64,000 nucleotides of DNA from JBBQFI01 sp038237805 (GTDB lineage: Bacteria > Verrucomicrobiota > Verrucomicrobiia > Chthoniobacterales > UBA10450). Each line of letters begins with the position of its first letter. Within the stretch, counting starts at the first letter, position 1. This document shows positions 17,240 to 26,298 of this stretch, piece by piece. The translations under genes were made by a program, and so were the position numbers. Location: contig JBBRYI010000006.1 of the NCBI GenBank assembly GCA_038237805.1, positions 62,001-126,000 on the forward strand, given 5' to 3'. The notes beneath the pieces are model-generated. The model was not told the DNA's origin. It ran no database searches and saw only the letters and a list, made by a program, of their open reading frames with translations.

Positions 17240-19925
17240 GAAGGTTCTCGAAGTCGTAACCTCCGCGCTCGATCTCGAACCTAACGAACGAGGCGCGTTT
17301 CTCGATCAGGCATGTTCCGGTGATATCGATCTGCGCGCGGAAGTTGAATCGTTGCTCGGTCAACAGGACCACGTGCGCGATTTTATCGAAGCGCCGCCCG
17401 CTGCGGTCGCCGCGGAAGTTTTGCAGGAACCCGACACCGACCCCTTCGAAGGAAAACGCATTGGGCAATACCGGTGCGTCCGAAAAATCGGGCGCGGGGG
17501 AATGGGTGCAGTTTATCTCGCGGAGCGAGACGACGAGCAATACCGAAAACAAGTCGCAATCAAGCTCATTACTTATGGGCTCGATCTAGAAGAGGTCCGT
17601 CGGCGATTTCGCCATGAACGGCAGATTCTCGCCACCCTTGATCACCCGAACATCGCCAGATTACTCGACGGCGGCACGACAGAGGAGGGTCTGCCCTACT
17701 TTGTCATGGACTTGGTCGATGGCATGCCGATCGATGCCTATTGTGACGCTTGTAAACTGGACACGAACGCGCGGTTGGCATTGTTTCGCACGGTTTGTTC
17801 CGCGGTGCACTATGCGCACCAGAATCTAGTTATTCATCGCGATATCAAACCAGGCAATATTTTGGTTACGGCCGATGGCGTTCCGAAACTACTGGATTTT
17901 GGAATCGCGAAGTTACTTGATCCGGATCCGTCGCTCACGTTCGCGCGCACGATTACGGAAATGAAAACGTTAACCCCTGAATACGCGAGTCCCGAGCAGG
18001 TAAAGGGTGAGAAAGTAACGACCGCCACCGACATTTACTCGTTAGGCATTGTGCTCTACGGATTGCTCACCGGGCATCGACCTTATCGAATCAAAACTTC
18101 GCGGCCGGATGAGATATCGCGGGTCATCTGTGAAGAGGAGCCGGAGCGGCCAAGTACCGCGGTTGCAAGAGATAAAACATCGAACATCGAACAACGGAAA
18201 TCGAGATCTCTGCGCGGCGATCTCGACAACATCGTTTTGATGGCGATGCGCAAAGAACCGGCACGGCGCTACGGTTCGGTTGCGCAATTTTCCGAAGACA
18301 TTCGCCGACATTTGGTGGGGTTGCCGGTAATCGCCCGCAGAGATACCTGGAGTTATCGCACCGGGAAATTCATTCAACGTTATAAAGTCGGCGTGGCCGC
18401 GGCGGTCCTCCTTGCCTTGACTCTGGTCGGCGGAATCATCGCCACGGTTTGGGAAGCGAATCGCGCAACCAAGGAGGCAAAAATTGCTGCTCAGCAGCGC
18501 GATCGCGCGGAAGGTCGTTTTCGGGATGTGCGCCGGCTCGCGAATGCGCTCTTATTCGATATCGCGCCAAAAGTCGAGCGACTCGAGGGCTCGACCGAAG
18601 CCAGGACCTCACTCGTTAGGCGTGCGTTGGACTATCTCGATTCGCTGGCAAGGGAATCTGGCAGCGATCCTCAGCTGCAGACGGAATTGGCTTCGGCTTA
18701 CGAAAAGGTGGGCGAATTGCAGGGAGCGCCGCGGAAAGCAAACCTAAACGATTTTTCCGGCGCGATTGCCAGCTACGAAAAGGCGCGAGAAATCCGGCGA
18801 CGGTTATTACAGAAGAGCCCTAACGACCTTGAGAATTTGCGGCTTCTGGCGGCTAACCTGAGCGCAGTCAGCTTTATTCGCTGGTGGACGAGCGACGCAA
18901 GCGGATCGCTGGAGGATTCTCAAAGAGCTCTCGAGGATTATCAGAAACTTCTCAAGGCGCAGCCGAATTCAGCCGAGCTGAGGCTTGCATCGGCCGAGGC
19001 TCAACTAGATCTCGCTCACACATATTATTTCAACGACCAACTGGCCAAAGTTTACCCGCCACTTCGGACTGCGATAGCCACACTCGAAGGTCTGCGCCCA
19101 ACAGATCCTGAAAATCCGGAAATTCTGCGGCTACTCGGCCGGGGCTATACCCTTCTAGGCATGACGCTTTCGTGGGACGGAAAACAGAAGGAGGGCGAAA
19201 CGGAAATGGCGAAAGCATTCGGGATTAATGAGCCTCTCGTCGCGAAGTATCCTAAGGACAATGTCCTGAAACAGGCTTTGCTGCATACTTACTTGCAAAG
19301 TTCGCAGCTCTACGAAGATGCGGATCCTGCCCGCTCGTCCGAGATCCTGCAAAAAGCGCGGACCGTCGCTGAGCAAGCAATCCAGAGTGATGCTGCCGAC
19401 ACGCAGGCACGCCAGAATCTGGCAAAAACATATTCGATGCTTGGTTTGGTCTCACTGCGCTTGAAGAAACCTGACGAGGCTGTCGGTTATCTGGAAAAAT
19501 CATCAGGAGCCTTTGCCGAACTGGAGAAACTCAACCCGAACAATCGCGCCTACAAACATGACATCGGCAGAGTCTTGATTTTTCTCGGGCAGGCGAAACA
19601 TCAACAAGGCAATTTTTCCGAGGCGCTAACGAGTTACAAAAAAGCTGCCACCCTTTTCGAAGACGACGCGCGCGTCGACGCGGGAAACAATTTTCCTGTT
19701 CGCAAATTAGCGACCATTCATACGTATATTGGGGATGCGCACCGAGACTTTTCCGAAGTCACCAGCGGGTGGGAGCGTGAGGCGCACATGCAAGGCGCGA
19801 AAGAAAATTACCGGCGGGCGCTCGATATCTTTTTAAAATTAGAGTCGCAACAGGCTCTCACCGAATACGATCGCAAGGACATGGAAGAGGTACGGGCCGC
19901 TGTTCGAAAATTTGAGCGGGACTGA
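17229..19925 (+). CDS. Membrane Ser/Thr protein kinase with C-terminal TPR region
   Basis: 898 residues. An N-terminal segment of about 65 residues (LDLEPNERGAFLDQACSG, RAEVESLL) is followed by a Hanks-type kinase domain, about 80-370: glycine loop IGRGGMGAVY, VAIK, catalytic HRDIKPGNIL near 203, DFGIAK near 223, and APE-type EYASPEQ. One membrane helix (VAAAVLLALTLVGGIIATVW) at about 388-408 precedes a long TPR-like helical region outside the membrane. All catalytic residues are present, so it should be active. Partner of the upstream ECF sigma factor. Confidence 0.93.
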   Translation: MQTEKVLEVVTSALDLEPNERGAFLDQACSGDIDLRAEVESLLGQQDHVRDFIEAPPAAVAAEVLQEPDTDPFEGKRIGQYRCVRKIGRGGMGAVYLAERDDEQYRKQVAIKLITYGLDLEEVRRRFRHERQILATLDHPNIARLLDGGTTEEGLPYFVMDLVDGMPIDAYCDACKLDTNARLALFRTVCSAVHYAHQNLVIHRDIKPGNILVTADGVPKLLDFGIAKLLDPDPSLTFARTITEMKTLTPEYASPEQVKGEKVTTATDIYSLGIVLYGLLTGHRPYRIKTSRPDEISRVICEEEPERPSTAVARDKTSNIEQRKSRSLRGDLDNIVLMAMRKEPARRYGSVAQFSEDIRRHLVGLPVIARRDTWSYRTGKFIQRYKVGVAAAVLLALTLVGGIIATVWEANRATKEAKIAAQQRDRAEGRFRDVRRLANALLFDIAPKVERLEGSTEARTSLVRRALDYLDSLARESGSDPQLQTELASAYEKVGELQGAPRKANLNDFSGAIASYEKAREIRRRLLQKSPNDLENLRLLAANLSAVSFIRWWTSDASGSLEDSQRALEDYQKLLKAQPNSAELRLASAEAQLDLAHTYYFNDQLAKVYPPLRTAIATLEGLRPTDPENPEILRLLGRGYTLLGMTLSWDGKQKEGETEMAKAFGINEPLVAKYPKDNVLKQALLHTYLQSSQLYEDADPARSSEILQKARTVAEQAIQSDAADTQARQNLAKTYSMLGLVSLRLKKPDEAVGYLEKSSGAFAELEKLNPNNRAYKHDIGRVLIFLGQAKHQQGNFSEALTSYKKAATLFEDDARVDAGNNFPVRKLATIHTYIGDAHRDFSEVTSGWEREAHMQGAKENYRRALDIFLKLESQQALTEYDRKDMEEVRAAVRKFERD

Positions 19926-20003
19926 GGCGATCTTAATTCGAAAATAAACTCTCGTGGGGAGCGAGTTGTCTTAGTATTAACGGTTTGGGAAAAGGGGACC
20001 GCG

Positions 20004-20516
20004 TTGAAGACCGAGGCGAACGATGTCACAGAGCTTCTGATCAGGTGGCGCGAGGGCGACGAGGATATGCCCGCGCAGCTGATGCCGCTGATCTACGAAG
20101 AGCTACAGCAGCTGACACGCAATTACCTTGAGCGCGATCGAAGCGGCGACACATTGCAAACCCCTCCCGTGCGTGAGGCGTATTTCCGGATGGTCGACGA
20201 CACGCAAACCACGGGGCAAGATCGCGCACATTTCTACGAAGTCGCGGCGCGTGAGATGCGCCGCGTGTTGGTGGAACACGCGCACGACGCCGATAAAAAC
20301 GGCAACAGCGAAGCGAGCCTGGTCGTGTTGGATCGTCTGCTTGAAAATTTTGCCGAAACGTATCCGAGAAAATCCGAGGTGGTGGAACTCAAGTTCTTCG
20401 GCGGACTTGAAGTGAGCGAGATCTCGGAAGTTCTCGAGATCTCCGAGAAAACGGTGCTGCGCGACTGGAACTTCGCCAAGTTGTGGCTTTGTCGCGCATT
20501 GAGCGATGCAGCCTGA
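20004..20516 (+). CDS. Second ECF-type sigma factor, with degenerate region 2
   Basis: 170 residues, a clear paralogue of the sigma factor at 16655-17239. Region 4 is nearly identical in pattern (TYPRKSEVVELKFFGGLEVS, LEISEKTVLRDWNFAKLWL). Region 2 has drifted: ALVHEVYLRL becomes PPVREAYFRM, the basic HRTEKRGGG becomes HDADKNGNS, and about 20 residues of the linker are missing. This could change or abolish recognition of the -10 element. TTG start at 20004 with GGGGACC upstream; the next in-frame ATG (MPAQL) would truncate region 2. Overlaps the next gene by 11 bp, just as the first pair does. Confidence 0.85.
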   Translation: MKTEANDVTELLIRWREGDEDMPAQLMPLIYEELQQLTRNYLERDRSGDTLQTPPVREAYFRMVDDTQTTGQDRAHFYEVAAREMRRVLVEHAHDADKNGNSEASLVVLDRLLENFAETYPRKSEVVELKFFGGLEVSEISEVLEISEKTVLRDWNFAKLWLCRALSDAA

Positions 20517-22371
20517 GCGAACCGAGCGGCTTGCGGACTTAGTCGCGTCCGCTCTGGAATGCGCCGTCTCCGAGCGCGCTCAGTTTTTAAGCGACGTCTG
20601 CGGCGACGATGTTGCTCTGCGCGAAGAAGCTGAGTCGTTGCTGCTATTCGAAGATGACGCGCGAGATTTTATCGAGACCCCAGCTCACGAACTCGCGCCG
20701 GAAATAGTTCTGAATGGGACGAGCGATCCTGTAACTGCGCAAGAGCCAATTTTTCAGGGCGAGGTTACCGCTGATTCCGAAACCGAACTGCAAGAACCCG
20801 AAACTGAGCCCGACGATCAACACGACATTGGCTTGGAAGGCGATCGTGAAGAAACAAAAGCAGGCGAAGACGAGCCGGTTCTACAACGTCCTGAAGAGAT
20901 CGAGACTCCCCCTGAAATTCCTCCAGCGTTGGCGAGCGAGCATCCTCCTTCTCACCCGCTCGCGTTCGGTTGGCCACAGCGCGGGGCCGTGTTAGCGGCC
21001 GCCCTGTTAGTAATCGCGCTTGTGATTGGCCTGAAGGTTGCCCTTCGGGATGCAAAAAATGCGCGACATCGGCGTGACGTTATGCAGGAAGAATTATCTC
21101 GAACCCAAAGCATCAATAGCTTTTTGCAGCGGGTATTTTCCTTTTCGGATCAAAGTGTGCCTTCTGTTTGGCCGGTCGCGCAGAGGAGAAGTGTAACGGT
21201 TAAGGAAATGCTCGATCGAATTGCCCCGCAGGCGGAGAGCGAGCTGGGCAACCGGCCTGGAGCGCGCGGCGAACTCTTGCGAACGATCGGTAACGCGTAC
21301 GCGGCTCAGGGAGAACACGCCGCGGCGGAAAAAAATTTGCGCGCGGCCCTCACAGCGCAAACTGCTTTTTACGGGGAGCAAAATGCCGAAGTCATGCAGA
21401 CGACGGTCGATCTCGGTGTTCTTTTATTTCGCCGCGAAAAATTCGCGGAGGCTGAACGCTTTTTGGAAAAAGGAGTGACCTTCCTGCGAAAACAGCGGCA
21501 AGCGCGTGCGGCTGACTTCAGCGCGGTGAAGTTGGCCTATGCCCTCGATAATCTTGGCGCGGTAAAGTTTTATCAAGGCGATGCAAAAAATGGTCGGGCG
21601 ATTCTCGAAGAAGCGCTTCAGATCGCGACCCAGGCGCAAATACGGGAAGCCGATCGGTCCATTGTGACGAACATCAAAACAGATTTGGGCGGACTGCTCG
21701 TGGCGGTCGGCGATTTTAGGAAAGGAGAAACGTTGTTGCGGGAATCGCTCGCAGAGTTCCGTAAAGAGACGAATCACCCGCGATGGGAAGAAGGCATGAC
21801 GTTGCAAATGCTAGGTGAACTGGCGCTCGCCAAAAGGCAACCGGGGGAAGCGGCCGAAAACTTCCTCGTGGCTGAAGAAATTTATCGTGAAACGCTAGGA
21901 GATAAGAATCTTTACTTCGCGCGCAATTTGGAACGACGAGCGACGGTTTGCTTGATGGAAAATGATTTGCAGCCGGCCGAAGAACTTGCGCGCAAATCTC
22001 TGGCGCTCGCACAAGAGTGCTCGCCCGATGACAAACTTCCCTGGACCGATTCGATGGTGACCTTGAGCAGTGTCTTGATCAAGGAACGTCGCGTCGCGGA
22101 AGGTGAAGATTATTTGCGTCAAACTCTTCGCATCTGTGAAGAACAACCGACAAGGAATTATGCCGCCATAAGTCTGGCGAAGATTCGACTGAGTCAATTG
22201 CTTCTCTCTCAAGATCGCGCGACCGAAGCGGAAAACCTCGCCTTCGAAGCTCACAGCGAAGCGCGACAGCACCTCGAACTCCAGGATCCCATGCGAAAAG
22301 CAGTGGCGAGCAATTTGATTGATATCTACGAGCGGCAGCAAAAACACGAAGCGGCCCGCGGAGTAAAATGA
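20506..22371 (+). CDS. Kinase-less paralogue of the sigma-linked TPR receptor
   Basis: 621 residues. The first 65 residues match the N-terminal segment of the kinase at 17229 (LVASALECAVSERAQFLSDV, REEAESLLLFEDDARDFIE). Where a kinase domain is expected there is only an acidic, proline- and glutamate-rich linker of about 90 residues. A membrane helix follows (AVLAAALLVIALVIGLKVAL, about 163-182), then a TPR-rich region (TQSINSFLQRVFSF, LLRTIGNAYAAQGEHAAAEK, and further repeats). No glycine loop, HRD or DFG is present. Probably a membrane anchor or receptor acting on the sigma factor by binding alone (inference). Confidence 0.85.
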   Translation: MQPERTERLADLVASALECAVSERAQFLSDVCGDDVALREEAESLLLFEDDARDFIETPAHELAPEIVLNGTSDPVTAQEPIFQGEVTADSETELQEPETEPDDQHDIGLEGDREETKAGEDEPVLQRPEEIETPPEIPPALASEHPPSHPLAFGWPQRGAVLAAALLVIALVIGLKVALRDAKNARHRRDVMQEELSRTQSINSFLQRVFSFSDQSVPSVWPVAQRRSVTVKEMLDRIAPQAESELGNRPGARGELLRTIGNAYAAQGEHAAAEKNLRAALTAQTAFYGEQNAEVMQTTVDLGVLLFRREKFAEAERFLEKGVTFLRKQRQARAADFSAVKLAYALDNLGAVKFYQGDAKNGRAILEEALQIATQAQIREADRSIVTNIKTDLGGLLVAVGDFRKGETLLRESLAEFRKETNHPRWEEGMTLQMLGELALAKRQPGEAAENFLVAEEIYRETLGDKNLYFARNLERRATVCLMENDLQPAEELARKSLALAQECSPDDKLPWTDSMVTLSSVLIKERRVAEGEDYLRQTLRICEEQPTRNYAAISLAKIRLSQLLLSQDRATEAENLAFEAHSEARQHLELQDPMRKAVASNLIDIYERQQKHEAARGVK

Positions 22372-22437
22372 CAGGCGGCGTTGTCTGTGTCGGCCGGGGT
22401 CACATTGAGAAAGAAATGATTCCTGATATGTTTGTAC

Positions 22438-22656
22438 GTGCCGAAAGAAGCGCAGATCGTGACTGAAGGAACGGTGACGCAGGTGTTACCGGGCACGATG
22501 TTTCGGGTCGAATTGCCAGGCTCGCGCAACGTTCTGGCGCATATATCCGGCAAAATGCGCAAGCATTTCATCCGCATCGTCCCGGGCGACAAGGTCGAGG
22601 TGGAGCTTTCCCCTTACGATCTGACCAAGGCGCGGATTATTTTCCGCGAGAAATAG
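22438..22656 (+). CDS. infA: Translation initiation factor IF-1
   Basis: Binds the A site of the 30S subunit during initiation. OB-fold with TEGTVTQVLPGTMFRVELPG, VLAHISGKMRKHFIRIVPGD, and VEVELSPYDLTKARI. A GTG start at 22438 gives 72 residues, the usual length, beginning MPKEAQ; TTG at 22432 would add two residues. No strong ribosome binding site is visible for either. Stands alone, not with ribosomal protein genes. The following 140 bp hold no recognised gene. Confidence 0.95.
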   Translation: MPKEAQIVTEGTVTQVLPGTMFRVELPGSRNVLAHISGKMRKHFIRIVPGDKVEVELSPYDLTKARIIFREK

Positions 22657-22796
22657 CGCGTTTCCTGTTCGAAGGGTAAGCGCAAAGAGAACACGACTTA
22701 CGTTCTTCCTCAGGGGAACTATTTATTCCCGCGGACTGAGTTTGCTCAAGCAACGAGGCCGCGGATATTGCTGGAAGAATTCACAGGAGAAAAATT

Positions 22797-23120
22797 ATGG
22801 CGGAAGAAAATAAAACAAACGCGGGAACGGCTGGAACGGCTGATGCCCAGAACAAATTGGAGAGCAGCAGAACACACGCGCGCAAAGCGGCCGAAGATCT
22901 AAAGTCGGCTGCCGGCGCGGTCGCGGAAGAATATCGCGGCAAAGCGGAAGAGGCTTGGGAAGGTGCACGCGGCAAAGCCGAACAAGCATGGGAAGATGCC
23001 AGATATCGCGCGCGCACGTTCCAAGAGGACAGCGAGCAATACATCCGGGAGAATCCGACGAAGGCGGTCTTTACCGCGCTCGGAATCGGGTTTGTGCTCG
23101 GATTAATTTTCCGGCGTTAA
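22797..23120 (+). CDS. YqjD/ElaB-like (DUF883) membrane-anchored helical protein
   Basis: 107 residues: a long Ala/Glu/Lys-rich amphipathic helix (about 15-85) and one C-terminal membrane helix (AVFTALGIGFVLGLIF) ending RR. In E. coli, YqjD and ElaB have this layout and bind ribosomes at the inner membrane in stationary phase. A good ribosome binding site (CAGGAGAAAAATT) precedes ATG 22797. First of a three-gene cluster whose order matches yqjD-yqjE-yqjK. Confidence 0.8.
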   Translation: MAEENKTNAGTAGTADAQNKLESSRTHARKAAEDLKSAAGAVAEEYRGKAEEAWEGARGKAEQAWEDARYRARTFQEDSEQYIRENPTKAVFTALGIGFVLGLIFRR

Positions 23121-23132
23121 GAAAAGCGCTGG

Positions 23133-23555
23133 ATGGCTGGGGAAACCATGCGGTTCCGCAATCCGGCGGGGCATCACGGGCTGCTGGGCAATTTGTTCGG
23201 CGCGCTCAACGCGCTCATCGCTTTTTTTGAGACTCGTTTCGAGCTCTTTGCCCAGGAATCAAAATCGGCGCTGGTAAACATCATCATCCTCGTCAGTTGC
23301 CTGGCAGGCGCGGCGTTGTTGTGCGGAATCGCAATTATTTTTTTGCTCGTCAGTGCAGTCGCGGGGTTGGCGCACGCGTTGCACGTATCGTGGGTTTGGA
23401 TTGCGGTAGCGGTCGCGTTGATACAGTTCGTGCTCGCGCTTCTTTGCGTAGTCATTGCGCGCAGCCGAATGAAGAAACCGATGTTCCGCGCCATGGCAGC
23501 TGAACTAAAGAAAGATCGGGAATGGCTGAAGACCCTGGAAAAGACAGATCTCTAG
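23133..23555 (+). CDS. YqjE-like (phage holin 3_6 family) membrane protein
   Basis: 140 residues with two hydrophobic segments (about 46-80 and 85-113) after an amphipathic start (GLLGNLFGALNALIAFFETR), and a charged C-terminal tail. Matches the YqjE/holin 3_6 layout; these are inner-membrane proteins without proven lysis function. Starts 12 bp after the DUF883 gene and overlaps the next by 34 bp. Confidence 0.78.
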   Translation: MAGETMRFRNPAGHHGLLGNLFGALNALIAFFETRFELFAQESKSALVNIIILVSCLAGAALLCGIAIIFLLVSAVAGLAHALHVSWVWIAVAVALIQFVLALLCVVIARSRMKKPMFRAMAAELKKDREWLKTLEKTDL

Positions 23556-23914
23556 CTGAGATAAAGGAACGTATCGAGCGTTCGCGTTATGAGTTGGGCC
23601 GCGATCTTCGTGGGCTGCGCTACGAACTGGATATTCCACTGAAAATCAAAAAATCGTTTCAGCGCAAAACGGTTCTTTGGGTAGCGGGAGCGATTCTTCT
23701 CGGCTTGATGTCCACTGCCGGATCGGCGCGAAAGAAAAAAATTTACATCGACGCGAAAGGAAAAAAGAAAGGTCAGGAAAAGCTGGTCGAAGCCGGACTC
23801 CTACTCACGGGGGTGAAATTCGCCGCCAGTGTTCTCAAGCCGATCATTGTTAGTTACGCGATGCAGAAGCTAAATGCTTTTTCGAAAGACTCGCGCTCGA
23901 AGCAGAAATGGTGA
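23522..23914 (+). CDS. Small YqjK/DUF3618-like membrane protein
   Basis: 130 residues. Begins with a charged helix (LAEIKERIERSRYELGRDLR), then a membrane segment (TVLWVAGAILLGLMSTAG), a Lys-rich stretch, and a second hydrophobic segment near 92-112. The N-terminal motif resembles DUF3618/YqjK-type proteins. Overlap with yqjE-like gene indicates coupling. Function unknown; stress-related by association. Confidence 0.7.
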   Translation: MAEDPGKDRSLAEIKERIERSRYELGRDLRGLRYELDIPLKIKKSFQRKTVLWVAGAILLGLMSTAGSARKKKIYIDAKGKKKGQEKLVEAGLLLTGVKFAASVLKPIIVSYAMQKLNAFSKDSRSKQKW

Positions 23915-23958
23915 GGGCGTTTTAGATTTACGCGACGGCGTCCGGTGCATAACTATCT

Positions 23959-25080
23959 TTGCACCGATTCGTGACCGCAAAATCGATAGAGCAGCCGCGC
24001 CAAACCACGTCGAAAACATTCGCGCACGTGGACGAATACTTGTCCATGGCGCAGAAAGCGGGCGCGTCCGATGTCCATCTCGGCGTTAACGCGCCTGCGA
24101 TCTGGCGATTGCATGGCACGCTGCAGCCAATGTGGCACGACGCGCCGCGTCTGACCGCGCCGCAAACAGTTGCGCTCGCTGATGGTTTTCTATCTGATCT
24201 CCGCAAAACCGAGCTCGCTCAGCGCGGTGATGCCGATTTCGCTTACGCGAATAATTTTGGTCGCTTTCGCACGAGCGTAGTCCGACAGCGACTCGGCACC
24301 GACATCGTCTTTCGCGTCATCAACACGAGCGTGCGCACGATGGATGAACTCGGTTTGCCCGAACATTTGAAATTGCTCACGCGTTATCAGAATGGGCTAA
24401 TTCTCGTCACTGGTTCGGTCGGTAGCGGAAAATCGACGACGCTTGCGGCGTTGGTCGAGCAGGTAAACATCGAACGACGCGAGCACATCATCACGCTTGA
24501 AGATCCGATCGAATATATTTTCGAACCGAAAGGTTGCCACATCACACAACGCGAAGTGCACACGCACACTCGCTCGTTCGGCGCGGCCCTGCGCGGCGCG
24601 CTGCGTGAAGATCCCGATGTCATCATGGTGGGCGAGATGCGCGATTTGGAAACGATCTCCCTCGCTATCACCGCGTCGGAAACCGGCCACCTCGTCCTGG
24701 GCACACTGCACACCGGCAATGCGTCTCGCACGCTCGATCGTCTGCTCGATGTTTTCCCCGTCGATCAACAGGAACAGATCCGCATCATGGTGAGCGAATC
24801 GTTGCGTGGAATCATCAGTCAACAGCTCCTGCCGCGGGCGGATGGCACCGGTCGTGTCCTTGCGCTCGAAACGCTCACCAACACGCCTGCGGTGGCGAAC
24901 GTGATTCGCGAAGCAAAAACCTTCATGCTTCCAGGCATTATCCAGACTGGAAGAAAGCAAGGCATGCAATTGATGGACGATGCGCTCAGTGATTTGCAGA
25001 CTCGTGGATTGATCAGCGCTGAGGAAGCGTATGCACGCGCCGAACAAAAACAGGAAATGCGAAAGCGTTTGAAGACCTGA
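23959..25080 (+). CDS. PilT/PilU-type twitching motility ATPase
   Basis: 373 residues; secretion AAA ATPase that would power type IV pilus retraction. N-terminal PAS-like half begins at YLSMAQKAGASDVHL. Walker A is GSVGSGKSTT near 153-161 (Val-Gly replaces the usual Thr-Gly); then the Asp box TLEDPIEY, Walker B VIMVGEMRDLETI, and His box TGHLVLGTLHT. TTG 23959 and GTG 23971 are possible starts; ATG 24044 would cut into the first strand. Directly followed by a second pilT-type gene after 6 bp. No other pilus genes are near. Confidence 0.9.
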   Translation: MHRFVTAKSIEQPRQTTSKTFAHVDEYLSMAQKAGASDVHLGVNAPAIWRLHGTLQPMWHDAPRLTAPQTVALADGFLSDLRKTELAQRGDADFAYANNFGRFRTSVVRQRLGTDIVFRVINTSVRTMDELGLPEHLKLLTRYQNGLILVTGSVGSGKSTTLAALVEQVNIERREHIITLEDPIEYIFEPKGCHITQREVHTHTRSFGAALRGALREDPDVIMVGEMRDLETISLAITASETGHLVLGTLHTGNASRTLDRLLDVFPVDQQEQIRIMVSESLRGIISQQLLPRADGTGRVLALETLTNTPAVANVIREAKTFMLPGIIQTGRKQGMQLMDDALSDLQTRGLISAEEAYARAEQKQEMRKRLKT

Positions 25081-25086
25081 CGTCGA

Positions 25087-26250
25087 ATGCCCTATCTCGA
25101 TCAATTCTTTCACTTGTTGGTAAAGGAGGGCGCGTCCGATCTGCACATCGGCGAAGGCCAACCTCCCAGAATTCGACGCCACGGCGACGTCATGCCGATC
25201 CGCACGGAACCGATCACGCGTGACGAAGCGACCGTCATGATGAGTGAGATCTGCGGCCCGAAAAACTGGGAGCTCTTCCAGCAACGCGGCGATCTCGACT
25301 TTGCGTACGAAATGGACAAGCAGTCGCGCTTTCGCTGCAACTTTCTAAAACAGGCAAACGGGTACGGCGCAGTTTTTCGCCTCATCCCAACCAAAATCGC
25401 CAGCATTGAAGAGCTCGGGATTCCGCCTGTTGTGAAAGAGTTTGGAGACTTGCGCGGTGGTTTGGTGCTCGTGACTGGTCCAACCGGCTCCGGAAAATCG
25501 ACGACGTTGGCGGCGCTGATTGATTACATCAACGCAAAGTTTTCTCGCCACATCATCACGATCGAGGAACCGATTGAATTCGTGCACGACAACAAGCGCA
25601 GCATTATCACGCAGCGCGAAGTGCCGACGAATGCGGAGTCGTTCCCGACCGGTTTGAAAGCGGCGTTGCGCGAAGATGCTGACATCGTGCTCGTCGGCGA
25701 GATGCGCGATCTCGAAACCATTTCCCTCGCGCTGACCGCCGCCGAAACGGGCCTGCTCGTCTTTGGAACCTTGCACACAAACAATGCGCGCAAGACCGTC
25801 GATCGCATGATCGACGCATTCCCAGCAGACAAACAGCCACAGGCGCGGACGATGCTGGCGAATTCGTTGCGCGGTGTGCTCGCGCAACTCCTCTTGAAAA
25901 AGGCGGACAGCTCCGGTCGCGTCGCCGTAAATGAAATTTTGATCGCGAACGCGGCGGTCTCCGCAATCATTCGCGAGGGTTCGACGCAGAAGTTGCAGGA
26001 CGTCATCGTTTCGGGCAAAGGGCAGGGAATGCAGTTCATGGACGATGCGATTTGGGCGTTGCTGCAAAATGGCGTCGTCTCTCCGCACGAGGCTTTCATG
26101 AAGGCAATCGACAAGAATCTCTTCAAAAAATTCCTTCCGGAGGACGAGCAGCAGCTGAGCAATTCCGCCGGCGCCGCCCCCGATGACGAGAAACGCGTTC
26201 CGGGAAATTTCGTCAAAACCACGCGCCGCGCTGCCCGGCCCGTTCGTTGA
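25087..26250 (+). CDS. pilT: PilT-type twitching motility ATPase (second copy)
   Basis: 387 residues, more canonical than its upstream neighbour. DQFFHLLVKEGASDLHIGEG start, Walker A GPTGSGKSTT near 131-140, ITIEEPIEFVH, Walker B VLVGEMRDLETI, His box GLLVFGTLHTNNA, and AIRE-type C-terminal helix. It and its neighbour resemble a PilT-PilU pair, where two retraction ATPases work together. The last about 35 residues are a Pro/Ala-rich tail. Confidence 0.92.
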   Translation: MPYLDQFFHLLVKEGASDLHIGEGQPPRIRRHGDVMPIRTEPITRDEATVMMSEICGPKNWELFQQRGDLDFAYEMDKQSRFRCNFLKQANGYGAVFRLIPTKIASIEELGIPPVVKEFGDLRGGLVLVTGPTGSGKSTTLAALIDYINAKFSRHIITIEEPIEFVHDNKRSIITQREVPTNAESFPTGLKAALREDADIVLVGEMRDLETISLALTAAETGLLVFGTLHTNNARKTVDRMIDAFPADKQPQARTMLANSLRGVLAQLLLKKADSSGRVAVNEILIANAAVSAIIREGSTQKLQDVIVSGKGQGMQFMDDAIWALLQNGVVSPHEAFMKAIDKNLFKKFLPEDEQQLSNSAGAAPDDEKRVPGNFVKTTRRAARPVR

Positions 26251-26298
26251 CAAGGAAAATAGCGGCTGCTAAAATCGCGGGAATTTAGGCGGGTAGTC

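Noticed and set aside
20765..21055. Opposite-strand frame in the acidic linker
   Set aside because: Mirror of the low-complexity linker; no start signal or homology pattern.
22657..22796. Possible ECF promoter (GGAACT) before the DUF883 gene
   Set aside because: The -35-like word is present but no convincing -10 partner could be chosen.
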